DNA of 64,000 nucleotides from Crocinitomicaceae bacterium (GTDB lineage Bacteria; Bacteroidota; Bacteroidia; Flavobacteriales_D; Crocinitomicaceae). Below, piece by piece: positions 1 through 8,705 of this stretch. The notes under the pieces are model-generated. The model searched no databases and was not told the origin of the DNA. It saw only the letters and a list, made by a program, of their open reading frames with translations. Numbering within the stretch: the first letter of the stretch is position 1; the number at the start of each line of letters is the position of its first letter. The stretch lies in NCBI GenBank assembly GCA_029251865.1, contig JAQXCN010000031.1, forward strand, positions 1 through 64,000, in the 5' to 3' direction. Both the position numbers and the translations under genes were made by a program.

Positions 1-35
1 TAAACATCTAATTTACAGTAATTTAAGTAGAATAT

Positions 36-65
36 ATACGGATATTTAAGATACGGATATTTCAA
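36..65. repeat. Two-copy 15-bp direct repeat before first gene
   Basis: ATACGGATATTT occurs twice in tandem with a 15-bp period (ATACGGATATTTAAG, then ATACGGATATTTCAA). It sits just upstream of a TATATTTA element and the first gene's ATG. Repeated 15-mers in a promoter suggest two adjacent regulator half-sites, but no regulator can be named. Confidence 0.45.
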
Positions 66-66
66 T

Positions 67-74
67 TATATTTA
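67..74 (+). promoter_or_regulatory. Near-consensus -7 box (TATATTTA)
   Basis: TATATTTA differs from the Bacteroidota -7 consensus TAnnTTTG only at the last base and lies 26 nt before the ATG at 101. No clear -33 TTG is seen at normal spacing. Confidence 0.3.
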
Positions 75-100
75 TATCCATTCAAAACGCTTAAAAGAAG

Positions 101-1597
101 ATGGATTTAATTAAAGAGATTATTCTGACCTTATCGGATGCTGATAAAAAAGAATTTGAACAGTTCCTGTCTCGGAAAAGACCTGGAGCTATTCGTAAAG
201 ACGTCAAAATATTTCGTGATCTCTTTAGCTTATATAATAATACAAACAAATCAAAAAACGAGCTAAAAGGTGATCAAAACTACCATGCCATTAGAAAGAG
301 AATAAGTAAAGCTCTTACAAATTTTGTGATTCTCAAAAAATCAATTGAAGAACAAAAGGAAAACAAAAGAGATGGTATGGTACTTCTTGTATCTTATTTT
401 ATCGAGCGCAATAAATTTGAGGCAGCTTGGGACCTTCTCAATAAAGAAGAAAAAAATGCTGAAAAAGTAAATAATATTGAGCTCAATTTAAAAATCCAGC
501 GCTTAAAACTATCGATACTTCCCTATTTTAATCAGGAACTTTTCCCAAGTATCAAAACCAAGATGCTTGATCTTCAAGCAAAACAATCCAAGCTAGACGA
601 ATTCCAGCTTTATTTTATTGAAATAAAAAATGACCTTAAATTGAAGATTGCCGAAGGAAGTGTGGAATCTCCAACTCATATAATTAGAAATGCCTTAAAC
701 CGCTACAAAAACCTTAAAACAGAATACAATAACCCAATAATTCACCTAAAAGTTATTGAAATAATAAGAGCCGCCTATATCATTAATCGACGGTTTAAAA
801 TTTTTGCCGAGGTTGTTCAAAAGTACTACGATGAATTTTCAAAAGAAGCCTTCGAAAACTCAAGTGATATTAATACATTCGCCCAGATTGAATATATAAT
901 GTCCTACACGTTCTTGAACACTAGGAATTTTAAAAAATCAGAGGAGCATCTTGAGAGACTATCTAGGTTAATGTCCCAAAGTGAGCTTGTAAAGCAAAAT
1001 TTTCAAGGAAAACATATGGCAATCAAAAGCTTCATTCAAGTTTTTCAATTGAAAATCAATGAGGCGATTGCCTCCTCGGAAGAGTTTCTTGAACGAGAGC
1101 AAAACAAAATATCAATAAAGGAATACCTTAACCTTTCCTTAAATCTTTCTGGTTATTTGATTACGGTTGGAGACTATTCAAAGGCGATTAAAATTCTAAA
1201 TTTCATGTCTGAATCTGATAATTATTATCAAAAAAACATGGGCAGAGAATGGCTGGTAAGAAAAGATATGATTTTGGCTATTGTCCAAACCTCACTAGGC
1301 AATGCTGAATTGAGCTTAAGGATTATTAATAGCCTTGAGAAAAAGCACGGTGATATGCTCAAAACAGAACAGTATCGAATGGTAGAGCCGTTTATTCGTT
1401 TATTTAAAAATTACATAAAAAACCCACAAGTCGTAAATCAAGAGGACCTGTCAACTTTTGAAGAAAAAATAAAACTGAAAAAAGACCGTGTTTTTCGTGA
1501 TCCTCGTTTAATTATTTTTTATGCCTGGATGCGCTCAAGATATGCAAAAAAGGACGCATACGATATCCTAATGGAAGAATATAAAAAAATAGCATAG
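101..1597 (+). CDS. Uncharacterised all-helical repeat protein
   Basis: This 498-residue protein has no signal peptide and no membrane segment, so it is probably cytoplasmic. The sequence is rich in Lys, Glu, Leu and Ile and reads as successive amphipathic helices. The central and C-terminal parts (about 110-430) resemble degenerate TPR-like helical hairpins, for example around EAAWDLLNKEE and YSKAIKILNFM. No catalytic motif is visible. Such scaffolds usually mediate protein contacts, but no partner can be inferred. It is preceded by the tandem 15-bp repeat and stands as a single gene, convergent with its neighbour with only four bases between the stop codons. I do not recognise a named family. 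Confidence 0.75.
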   Translation: MDLIKEIILTLSDADKKEFEQFLSRKRPGAIRKDVKIFRDLFSLYNNTNKSKNELKGDQNYHAIRKRISKALTNFVILKKSIEEQKENKRDGMVLLVSYFIERNKFEAAWDLLNKEEKNAEKVNNIELNLKIQRLKLSILPYFNQELFPSIKTKMLDLQAKQSKLDEFQLYFIEIKNDLKLKIAEGSVESPTHIIRNALNRYKNLKTEYNNPIIHLKVIEIIRAAYIINRRFKIFAEVVQKYYDEFSKEAFENSSDINTFAQIEYIMSYTFLNTRNFKKSEEHLERLSRLMSQSELVKQNFQGKHMAIKSFIQVFQLKINEAIASSEEFLEREQNKISIKEYLNLSLNLSGYLITVGDYSKAIKILNFMSESDNYYQKNMGREWLVRKDMILAIVQTSLGNAELSLRIINSLEKKHGDMLKTEQYRMVEPFIRLFKNYIKNPQVVNQEDLSTFEEKIKLKKDRVFRDPRLIIFYAWMRSRYAKKDAYDILMEEYKKIA

Positions 1598-1601
1598 CGC
1601 A

Positions 1602-2168
1602 TTAAAAAAACTCCAAACTAACCCAAAATGCTATTTGACCAGCGAGACCAATACCTATTCCTTTCGCTAAATTGTAATATCGTTTTTTTTTCATCCCAGC
1701 GCGTAAAGAAGCTTCTACATTTTGTTTTTGCGCACTTTCTATTTCCTGGTGTAAATTAAAATACTCATCAATTACTGCTTGTTCTCTTAATCTAATTCGC
1801 TTGGTTGATGTAGTATTTGTAATCACGACACTTAAAGAGGCAACAGGGATGGCAAGGAAACCAATAACAGGAACTCCAACCCACAAGGCTTTAGATACTA
1901 CTTTGATTGGGTCTTTATAATTTGCCACACCATATTCCTTGGCAGACATTTGAAAAATCAGCTGAGCACTATTTAGGGTGTTACCAGATATACGATCGGT
2001 ATTTGAAAGCCATGGGTTTAATCGCACGTTTGCCGATTCTTCATTCCACGGAATATTTTTAGTCGTATCATTCCCCCAAGGGTTTGTCTGATTATTTAAC
2101 CATGGGTTTTCTTGCGTGTTTGACACCAATGATATCAAACATAAAACAAGAATTAAAAAATATTTCAT
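1602..2168 (-). CDS. Secreted or membrane protein with NPW repeats
   Basis: I place the start at the ATG giving MKYFLILVLCLISLVS, a convincing signal peptide; the longer track start adds 16 residues before it and is unlikely. After cleavage comes a low-complexity stretch with NPW or IPW four times within about 40 residues (NPWLNN, NPWGND, IPWNEE, NPWLSN). A hydrophobic segment follows (VGVPVIGFLAIPVASLSVVI), then a basic region, then a final hydrophobic segment (GIGIGLAGQIAFWVSLEFF). The topology suggests an exported tail anchored by two membrane helices. Function is unknown. It is downstream of asd on the same strand but separated by about 155 bases, so it probably has its own promoter. Confidence 0.65.
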   Translation of the reverse strand: MKYFLILVLCLISLVSNTQENPWLNNQTNPWGNDTTKNIPWNEESANVRLNPWLSNTDRISGNTLNSAQLIFQMSAKEYGVANYKDPIKVVSKALWVGVPVIGFLAIPVASLSVVITNTTSTKRIRLREQAVIDEYFNLHQEIESAQKQNVEASLRAGMKKKRYYNLAKGIGIGLAGQIAFWVSLEFF

Positions 2169-2202
2169 AAGACAGGGTAACAATTTATGAGCATTCAAAA
2201 AA

Positions 2203-2210
2203 CAAAGATG
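2203..2210 (-). promoter_or_regulatory. Candidate -7 box of NPW-repeat gene
   Basis: The minus strand reads CATCTTTG, one base off TAnnTTTG. A TTG-like element lies about 20 bases upstream, within the normal -33/-7 spacing. The box is 34 nt before the chosen ATG at 2168, inside the N-terminal extension of the track ORF, which supports the later start. Confidence 0.35.
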
Positions 2211-2323
2211 TGACATTCCATGAGGGATTCCAAGTTCAATACATCATAAATCGAATATTATAAAGGATCAATGAAAATCACGACACTTTGATAAACAGAA
2301 CTATATGTCTTAAAAAAAGGACA

Positions 2324-3310
2324 TTAGTTGTTGACATAAACGGCCATCAATTTAGCAATCTGTACAGCATTTGTTGCTGCTCCTTTTCGCAAATTATCGG
2401 CAACAATCCAAAGGTTTAATGATTTTGGCTGTGATTCATCCCTTCTTATCCGGCCAACAAAAACATCATTTTTACCATGTGCCGAAATTGGCATAGGATA
2501 CTTAAACGCACTTGGCGCATCCTGTAGAGTAACGCCCGACATTTCATTTAGAAGATTCTTAACCTCATCTATTTCGTATTCATTCTCAAATTCTATATTT
2601 ACGGACTCAGAGTGACCTCCAATAACTGGAATACGCACCGCTGTGGCGGTAACTTGAATACCTAAATCTATAATCTTTTTGGTTTCATTAGTGAGCTTCA
2701 TTTCTTCCTTTGTGTAGTCATTCTCCAAAAAAACATCACATTGAGGAATACAGTTTTTATCAATGGCATACGGATATACTTTAGCACCTTCAATAGAATT
2801 GCGCTCATCCTCCATTTGCTGAACGGCTTTAACACCTGTGCCAGATATAGATTGATATGTGGAAACTACAACCCTTTTGATTTTGAATCTATCGTGCAAG
2901 GGCTTAAGCACCATTACAAGTTGAATTGTACTGCAGTTAGGATTTGGAATAATTTTATCTGAAGCAGAAAGCAGATGACCATTAACCTCAGGAACAATCA
3001 ACTTTTTTGACGGGTCCATTCGCCAAAAGGACGAATTGTCTATTACAATCGTTCCTCTGGAAGCAAACTTTGGCGCCCATTCTTCAGAAACAGATCCACC
3101 TGCTGAAAATATAGCAATATCCGGACACATTTCGATGGCCTTATTTAAACCTACAATCTCAAAATTATTACCATCGAATGCAATAGTAGAACCAATAGAT
3201 TTTTCCGAGGCAACTGGAATTAGTTGCGTTATATTCATCCTTTCTTCTTTCAGAACTTGCAACATCACTTTTCCAACCATACCGGTTGCGCCCACTACTG
3301 CTATTTTCAT
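2324..3310 (-). CDS. asd: Aspartate-semialdehyde dehydrogenase
   Basis: It catalyses NADPH-dependent reduction of aspartyl phosphate to aspartate semialdehyde, the branch point to lysine/diaminopimelate, threonine and methionine. The N-terminus MKIAVVGATGMVG is the dinucleotide-binding loop. NPNCST at about residue 125 carries the catalytic cysteine, and IPVIGGHSES supplies the substrate-binding and catalytic histidine region. The length of 328 is normal for the family. It stands alone, divergent from the 856-residue surface protein with 71 bases between them that must hold both promoters. Methionine, one end product, is used by metK elsewhere in this window, though nothing indicates shared regulation. 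The identification is secure. Confidence 0.97.
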   Translation of the reverse strand: MKIAVVGATGMVGKVMLQVLKEERMNITQLIPVASEKSIGSTIAFDGNNFEIVGLNKAIEMCPDIAIFSAGGSVSEEWAPKFASRGTIVIDNSSFWRMDPSKKLIVPEVNGHLLSASDKIIPNPNCSTIQLVMVLKPLHDRFKIKRVVVSTYQSISGTGVKAVQQMEDERNSIEGAKVYPYAIDKNCIPQCDVFLENDYTKEEMKLTNETKKIIDLGIQVTATAVRIPVIGGHSESVNIEFENEYEIDEVKNLLNEMSGVTLQDAPSAFKYPMPISAHGKNDVFVGRIRRDESQPKSLNLWIVADNLRKGAATNAVQIAKLMAVYVNN

Positions 3311-3359
3311 ATACCTATTAATTCTTTAATTGAATCCTTAACCTTGGTTGTAAAATTAA

Positions 3360-3367
3360 TATATTTG
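3360..3367 (+). promoter_or_regulatory. -7 box (TATATTTG) of surface-protein gene
   Basis: TATATTTG is an exact TAnnTTTG match 14 nt before the ATG at 3382, in the divergent asd intergenic region. No -33 TTTG is seen at the standard distance. Confidence 0.5.
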
Positions 3368-3381
3368 AATACAATCTATAC

Positions 3382-5952
3382 ATGCGCAGTACATTAGCCT
3401 TCATTTTTACATTTGTTAGTTTCGTTTTTGTGGCTCAAATCAACGAAGAATTTTCGGATGGAGATTTTTCAAATAATCCCAATTGGACAGGGACAAGCCC
3501 TGACTTTATTGTGAATACCGAATTGAAACTTCAACTGAACAACACTGAGGCTGCAACCTCCTACTTGAGCCTCATGAATGACTTAAATCCTCAAAACAAT
3601 AATGAATGGCGTTTCTGGGTGAAGCAATCATTCTCTCCTTCTTCAGCAAATTATGGCCAAATATTTCTTAGTGCGGACAATGCCGACCTCAACTTATGCC
3701 TGAATGGCTATTATCTGCAGCTTGGGGAGTCGGGAACCGTAGATGCCTTGAGACTTTTCCAACTTGTAGATGGTAATTCAACTGAAATTTGTTCAGGAGC
3801 CCCAGGGTTAATATCTAGCAGCTTCGAAATTGCAATAAAAGTGAAGCGAACAGATACCGGAGAATGGTCCTTGTTCTGTGATTATGAGGGAGGCACCAAC
3901 TATACATTAATTGGTTCGGGATTAAATAGTGGTGACCTCGATCAAAGTTTTTCTGGTATATCCTGTACATACACGGCAAGTAACGCCTCAAAATTTTACT
4001 TTGATGATATATACATTGGACAAGAAGAGCTTGATATCACACCTCCCACTTGTGTTTCTGCAAGCGTTATGTCACCATTAGAAATTGATTTAAATTTTGA
4101 CGAAACCTTGAATCAAAGCTCCGCAGAAAACATAATCAACTACTCAATTTCACCTTCCTTAGAAATAAGTGTGGCAAGTATCGACCCAACCCTTTCTAAT
4201 GTAGTCCATTTGAGCTTATCGAGCCCTTTGATCAATGGAGACAGCTATGAACTTCTTATTGAAAATATTGAAGATCTCCAAGGTAACACGAGTATGCAAC
4301 AAAGCTTCAATTTAAGTTACCTCATAGGAGAAACACCTCAACCAGGTGACGTTCTTATTTCTGAGTTTTTTCCCGACCCATCTCCATCTGTAGGTCTTCC
4401 TGAATCCGAATTTGTCGAAATATATAATCAATCAGAAAAAATATTTGACTTAAGTGATTGGAAATTAAAAGATGCAACCTCGTCAGGAACGATACAAGAA
4501 GGCTGGTTAATGCCTTATTCTTATGCAATATTGACGGCCGCTGCCAATACAGATTCATTCGATGTGATTTTCGCGGTTAGTAGTTTTCCAAGCCTTAACA
4601 ACGCAGGAGATGAGCTTTCAATCCATAGTGCTGAGGGTCTTTTAATCGATGCGTTAACCTACACAGATGAATGGTACAGAGACAGCGAAAAAGAATCGGG
4701 TGGCTACACGCTCGAGCGTATAAACCTTGATGACCCTTGTTCAGACGCCCTCAACTGGTCTGCCTCTAACAGCAGCAACGGTGGTACCCCTGGCGAACAA
4801 AATTCGATCTTTGATGATACAGAAGATACAACACCGGCAAATATCACCAGTCTCCTTGCACTTTCACCAAATTATCTTCAAGTTACCTTCAATGAAGGTA
4901 TCGACTCTAGCACTCTTGAGGATATTGCGTTCGTGGCGTCACCAAGCCTTACAATTTCAAATACATATACTGAAAGTACATATTCGAATGGCCTGATTTT
5001 CGGATTTAATGAAGCCTTAAGCCCAAGTCAGGTTTACACATTCGAACTCGAAAACATAAAAGACTGTTGGTCAAACTCAGCTTCTCTTCAAGGTTCATTT
5101 GCACTTCCAGAAAGTGCAAACCCAGGAGATCTTATCATTAATGAAATTTTATCAAACCCTTATTCCGGAGGAGAGGATTGGGTCGAACTATTTAATAAAT
5201 CCGATAAATTTATTGATCTGTTTCAATGGCAATTTGCGAACTATCAAGATGACACCTTAGCAAATTTTAAAAGCATAGATTATCATTCAACCCTTGCACC
5301 AGGTGCTTATGCTGTTGTAGGTGAGGATGCCTTATTTGTGATAGAAAATTATCCAAATCACAATACCGCTGCTTTCTTGAAGAATGAACTCCCCTCCTAT
5401 TCAAATGATTCGGGGACAGTTGTTCTTTTGCAAGGTAACGATGTAATGGATAAAGTCTCCTATGAAAAGGATTGGCACCTAAGTGTAATTGACAATCTAG
5501 ACGGCGTTTCCTTAGAGCGTATTGACCCTCAAGGAGAATCAGAAAATTCTTTTAACTGGCACTCAGCAGCTCAAGATATTGGCTTTGCTACACCTGGATT
5601 AAAAAATTCACAATTTATTCCTGCTGTTTATTCAGGTGAATTCTCATTTACAAACCCCATTTTTTCTCCTGATAATGATGGATTTCAGGATATTCTTCAA
5701 GTAAACTACAAACTAAACGCTGAAGGACTTTTGGGGAAAGTGAGTATCTACGATGATAAAGGGCGGGTGATTAAAAACCTATTCCAAAACCTGCTCTTAG
5801 GCGCTTCAGGTACATTTAGCTGGGATGGTATGGCAGACGACAATCAAAAAAGTGCAATTGGAGCCTACGTGATGGTTTTTGAAGCTTTTTCAACAGATGG
5901 AAGTGTATTCTTTACTCAAATAAAAGCCTTCACTTTGGCTGGTAAAATCTAA
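3382..5952 (+). CDS. Secreted protein with two lamin-tail domains
   Basis: The 856-residue product begins with a signal peptide (MRSTLAFIFTFVSFVFVAQ). Residues about 20-210 look like a jelly-roll binding domain with aromatic and Asp/Asn-rich strands. Two Ig-like modules (about 220-310 and 490-570) each precede a lamin-tail domain: the first starts near residue 320 (GDVLISEFFPDP, FVEIYNQS) and the second near 580 (GDLIINEIL, WVELFNKS). The C-terminus (about 760-856) has FSPDNDGFQD and a FlgD-like fold ending in IGAYVMVFEAF, resembling the gliding-motility-associated C-terminal region used for T9SS export. Lamin-tail domains in bacteria are often on surface or nuclease proteins; no enzyme domain is present here. 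It probably serves a surface-binding role. Confidence 0.82.
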   Translation: MRSTLAFIFTFVSFVFVAQINEEFSDGDFSNNPNWTGTSPDFIVNTELKLQLNNTEAATSYLSLMNDLNPQNNNEWRFWVKQSFSPSSANYGQIFLSADNADLNLCLNGYYLQLGESGTVDALRLFQLVDGNSTEICSGAPGLISSSFEIAIKVKRTDTGEWSLFCDYEGGTNYTLIGSGLNSGDLDQSFSGISCTYTASNASKFYFDDIYIGQEELDITPPTCVSASVMSPLEIDLNFDETLNQSSAENIINYSISPSLEISVASIDPTLSNVVHLSLSSPLINGDSYELLIENIEDLQGNTSMQQSFNLSYLIGETPQPGDVLISEFFPDPSPSVGLPESEFVEIYNQSEKIFDLSDWKLKDATSSGTIQEGWLMPYSYAILTAAANTDSFDVIFAVSSFPSLNNAGDELSIHSAEGLLIDALTYTDEWYRDSEKESGGYTLERINLDDPCSDALNWSASNSSNGGTPGEQNSIFDDTEDTTPANITSLLALSPNYLQVTFNEGIDSSTLEDIAFVASPSLTISNTYTESTYSNGLIFGFNEALSPSQVYTFELENIKDCWSNSASLQGSFALPESANPGDLIINEILSNPYSGGEDWVELFNKSDKFIDLFQWQFANYQDDTLANFKSIDYHSTLAPGAYAVVGEDALFVIENYPNHNTAAFLKNELPSYSNDSGTVVLLQGNDVMDKVSYEKDWHLSVIDNLDGVSLERIDPQGESENSFNWHSAAQDIGFATPGLKNSQFIPAVYSGEFSFTNPIFSPDNDGFQDILQVNYKLNAEGLLGKVSIYDDKGRVIKNLFQNLLLGASGTFSWDGMADDNQKSAIGAYVMVFEAFSTDGSVFFTQIKAFTLAGKI

Positions 5953-5961
5953 ATTTAACTT

Positions 5962-6423
5962 ATGAAATATTATTGCTCGCTGTTATTTATTGTTTTTGGA
6001 CTTTTGTCCTATGGTCAAGAATACAAAACGGCTTTTGGAATAAAAGGAGGTTATCCAGGGTTCGGCAGCCTCAATGCGAAGTATTTCTTGACAGAAAACA
6101 CAGCAATAGAGGCCTCATTTGGACCATTATCAAGACAAAATTACGGAAATGGGGCTTTTCTAATCGCCGATTATGAAATTCAAAATAATTTAGAGGCGCA
6201 ATTCTCTTGGTATTATGGCGGTGGCGGATTAATAGGATTTACTACAAATGAATACGGGACATCAAATATTCATATTGGTATAAATAGTACAATCGGTCTT
6301 GAATACACTTTTGAAGACGTACCAATAAATTGCGCAATCAATACAGGCCCAATTATTTTCATAACCCCTGAGGTTCGTTTCAATTGGGGAGGAGGTCTAG
6401 CCATACGCTATGCAATTAGATAA
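5962..6423 (+). CDS. Small outer-membrane beta-barrel protein
   Basis: A signal peptide (MKYYCSLLFIVFGLLSYGQ) precedes about 134 residues with the alternating aromatic and glycine pattern of transmembrane beta strands (WYYGGGGLIGF, VRFNWGGGLAIRYAIR). The length fits a small eight-stranded barrel. It begins 9 bases after the lamin-tail gene and its 3' end overlaps the next gene by 14 bases, so it is in the same operon. No ligand or enzyme motif is seen. Barrels of this class are usually structural or adhesion proteins, and the role here is unknown. Confidence 0.75.
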   Translation: MKYYCSLLFIVFGLLSYGQEYKTAFGIKGGYPGFGSLNAKYFLTENTAIEASFGPLSRQNYGNGAFLIADYEIQNNLEAQFSWYYGGGGLIGFTTNEYGTSNIHIGINSTIGLEYTFEDVPINCAINTGPIIFITPEVRFNWGGGLAIRYAIR

Positions 6424-7687
6424 AAATAGAATTTCAACTGGTTCGAAAAATTGGATTCGATACTTTTTTCATTTACATGAAGAGGGATTGCTATCTATTG
6501 GCTTTAAATTTAAATCCAACTCATTTGAAGAAGCATTACATTACATCTTTAACAAAACAGGGATTCTTTATGGCACTGCGCTTTCGAACTTGTATACGAG
6601 TCAAAAATTTGTAGCGCACCTAACCAAGGAAGAAAAGCTAAAACTTCTACTATTTGAAAATCTATTCTTTGTTTACCAGAATCATTCGAAAGAACAAATC
6701 GAAAATTATGATGCTTTTCTTGAATCCCTCAACAATTTCTATGACCAATTCCAAACTAAAATAGCACCATGGGAATTTGACTTTGATAAAAAAGTAGCGC
6801 TCAAACTAGAAAAAATATTATCAGAACGGGTAAAGATCAGATCGAATATTACCAAGGGAAATTATTGGTTAAATCAAAGTGCAAATGGTCTCGTTTTCAT
6901 TGACGTATTGCTTTATTCCGCATTTTTAAAGGATAATAAACTTGATCTCGTAAATCGCTATGATGACTTCGTGTTGAAACTGCTACTGTATCTCACAAAA
7001 GCGGCCTTCGGTGATGGAAAAATAGAAGATAAGGAAAAAAGACTTCTCTACTATTTACTGTCCTCAAGTCATTTGAATGAGAAGCAAAAAAATATGGTTA
7101 GGTCATGGATTAATAAAGAGGCGGAACTCAATTTAAAGCATGTTCTTAAAGAAAATGATCTTGATAATAAATTCATCTTTGAATTATGCATTTTTGTCAC
7201 ATGTGGTACCCATACTGTTCACCCCAACGAAGAACGAAACCTTAAAAAAATTGGCAAGGCCCTTCTCTTAACGTCAGTTGAAATCGATGAAGCATTTCTA
7301 GTTGGCCGAACATTCGTTTTTAAAAACAAAGCTTCACTTGCCATTTTAAATGAAGAAAAATCATCGGGTATATTACTCACAGCGATACAAAAAAAATGGT
7401 CTCTGATTTTAGGTAGAAATAAAGAAAAATTATTCAGCGAGATTAAGGAAAGTAAGGAACTCATGGACCTAATTGCTAAATCTGCGATACGCGAACTTCG
7501 CCCTGAGGAAAAAGATCAATTCAAATCTCAATTTTATGATATTTTAAAATCTGTGCCCTCTCTTGCAATCTTCCTTTTGCCAGGAGGAGCCATACTATTA
7601 CCGTTGGTTATCAAGATATTTCCGGATTTATTACCTACTTCTTTTAAAGAAAATATAATCAGTAAAAAAGAGCCTCCAATTGACTAA
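6410..7687 (+). CDS. TerB-like / LETM1-like protein
   Basis: This 425-residue protein has a TerB-like helical segment around residues 185-300 (AAFGDGKIEDKEKRLLYYLL, then TVHPNEERNLKKIGKAL). The C-terminus has the signature of LETM1-like proteins: a hydrophobic helix with conserved prolines, LLPGGAILLPLVIKIFPDLL, followed by PTSF. In mitochondria LETM1 is an inner-membrane cation-homeostasis protein; bacterial relatives in Flavobacteria have been tied to biofilm formation, from memory. There is no signal peptide, so the protein is probably cytoplasmic with one C-terminal membrane helix. Its start overlaps the barrel gene by 14 bases and its stop is 2 bases before an ABC ATPase, which implies a functional unit with that ATPase. 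Confidence 0.75.
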   Translation: MQLDKNRISTGSKNWIRYFFHLHEEGLLSIGFKFKSNSFEEALHYIFNKTGILYGTALSNLYTSQKFVAHLTKEEKLKLLLFENLFFVYQNHSKEQIENYDAFLESLNNFYDQFQTKIAPWEFDFDKKVALKLEKILSERVKIRSNITKGNYWLNQSANGLVFIDVLLYSAFLKDNKLDLVNRYDDFVLKLLLYLTKAAFGDGKIEDKEKRLLYYLLSSSHLNEKQKNMVRSWINKEAELNLKHVLKENDLDNKFIFELCIFVTCGTHTVHPNEERNLKKIGKALLLTSVEIDEAFLVGRTFVFKNKASLAILNEEKSSGILLTAIQKKWSLILGRNKEKLFSEIKESKELMDLIAKSAIRELRPEEKDQFKSQFYDILKSVPSLAIFLLPGGAILLPLVIKIFPDLLPTSFKENIISKKEPPID

Positions 7688-7689
7688 TT

Positions 7690-8661
7690 ATGCTTGAAAT
7701 TAAAAATATATCTGTTGCATTTGACCGCCCTATTCTGAACGACATCAGCTTCGCCGCAAAAAGAGGACAAATCATCGGTTTAGTTGGAAGATCTGGTGCA
7801 GGGAAATCAACATTATTAAATGTAATATCTGGACAACTTGGACCCCAGCACGGAATCGTTTTACTTGACAATGACATACTACCTAATCCTGAACAATTGT
7901 TGGTTCCAGGTTACGATGAAATCAAACTTGTGTCACAGGATTACAATTTAGACCCTTACCACACAGTGGAAGAAAACATAAGAGAGGCTGCTATGTCGTT
8001 ACCTGAAAAAAGCAAAATCAGACGTGTTGAAGCACTACTAAAACTCTTAAAACTCAATGATATTAGAGATGTAAAGGCTAACGAAACGTCTGGAGGAGAG
8101 CAGCAGAGACTTTCGATTGCAAGAGCAATTGCTTTAAAGCCTAAAGTCTTATTACTCGATGAACCATTTTCGAATCTTGATTCGCAGCTTCGCGCACTAC
8201 TTTTTAGATACATTTTAAGACTAAGAGAAGAAGAAGATCTGACTATTATTCTTGTTTCCCATGAAGGTCAAGATGTCCTAGGTCTTTCAGATGCTATTTA
8301 TTTTTTAAATAATGGGAAGTTAAGTGCGCGAAAAACACCTTTCAACGCATATTACCAATTGAACAACCTTGGAAATGCCCAGCTGCTTGGTATAGTGAAT
8401 CAGACCAATCACAATGGAGAAAAAATTCGTTTTCGACCCGACGAATACGAAGTGAAAGAAAATGGAATGCTTTCATTAGACTTCGATTACTATGTTTTTC
8501 TCGGAACTCAATACCTTAATTATTTCTCTGGAACAAAGAATGAAATCATAATCCTGTCAAGCACTGTACCCTTTAAAACTGATATTCAAATCGATATTAA
8601 CCGAAAACGGCAGAACAGAAAACAAACAAGTACAACACCTAAAAAGGCTAATAAAAGATAA
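7690..8661 (+). CDS. ABC transporter ATPase without permease gene
   Basis: Walker A GRSGAGKST lies at about residues 33-41, the signature SGGEQQRLS near 133, Walker B VLLLDEPFSNLD near 152 and the switch histidine in VSHEG. The nucleotide-binding domain fills about 230 residues. A further 90 residues follow, with a small beta-rich segment (IRFRPDEYEV) reminiscent of TOBE-like regulatory domains and a basic tail (NRKRQNRKQ). No permease or substrate-binding gene is adjacent. The gene is 2 bases after the TerB/LETM1-like gene, so the membrane partner may be that protein or be encoded elsewhere. The domain assignment is certain; the substrate is unknown. Confidence 0.9.
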   Translation: MLEIKNISVAFDRPILNDISFAAKRGQIIGLVGRSGAGKSTLLNVISGQLGPQHGIVLLDNDILPNPEQLLVPGYDEIKLVSQDYNLDPYHTVEENIREAAMSLPEKSKIRRVEALLKLLKLNDIRDVKANETSGGEQQRLSIARAIALKPKVLLLDEPFSNLDSQLRALLFRYILRLREEEDLTIILVSHEGQDVLGLSDAIYFLNNGKLSARKTPFNAYYQLNNLGNAQLLGIVNQTNHNGEKIRFRPDEYEVKENGMLSLDFDYYVFLGTQYLNYFSGTKNEIIILSSTVPFKTDIQIDINRKRQNRKQTSTTPKKANKR

Positions 8662-8692
8662 TTTCAAATGATTGAATTTCAATTCAAATTGG

Positions 8693-8700
8693 TACATTTA
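8693..8700 (+). promoter_or_regulatory. Near-consensus promoter (TTG-N18-TACATTTA)
   Basis: TACATTTA matches TAnnTTTG except for the final base and has a TTG 18 bases upstream. It ends 5 nt before the ATG at 8706, so transcription would start at or next to that ATG. An in-frame second ATG at 8715 would have a short leader. Confidence 0.4.
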
Positions 8701-8705
8701 GTAAA

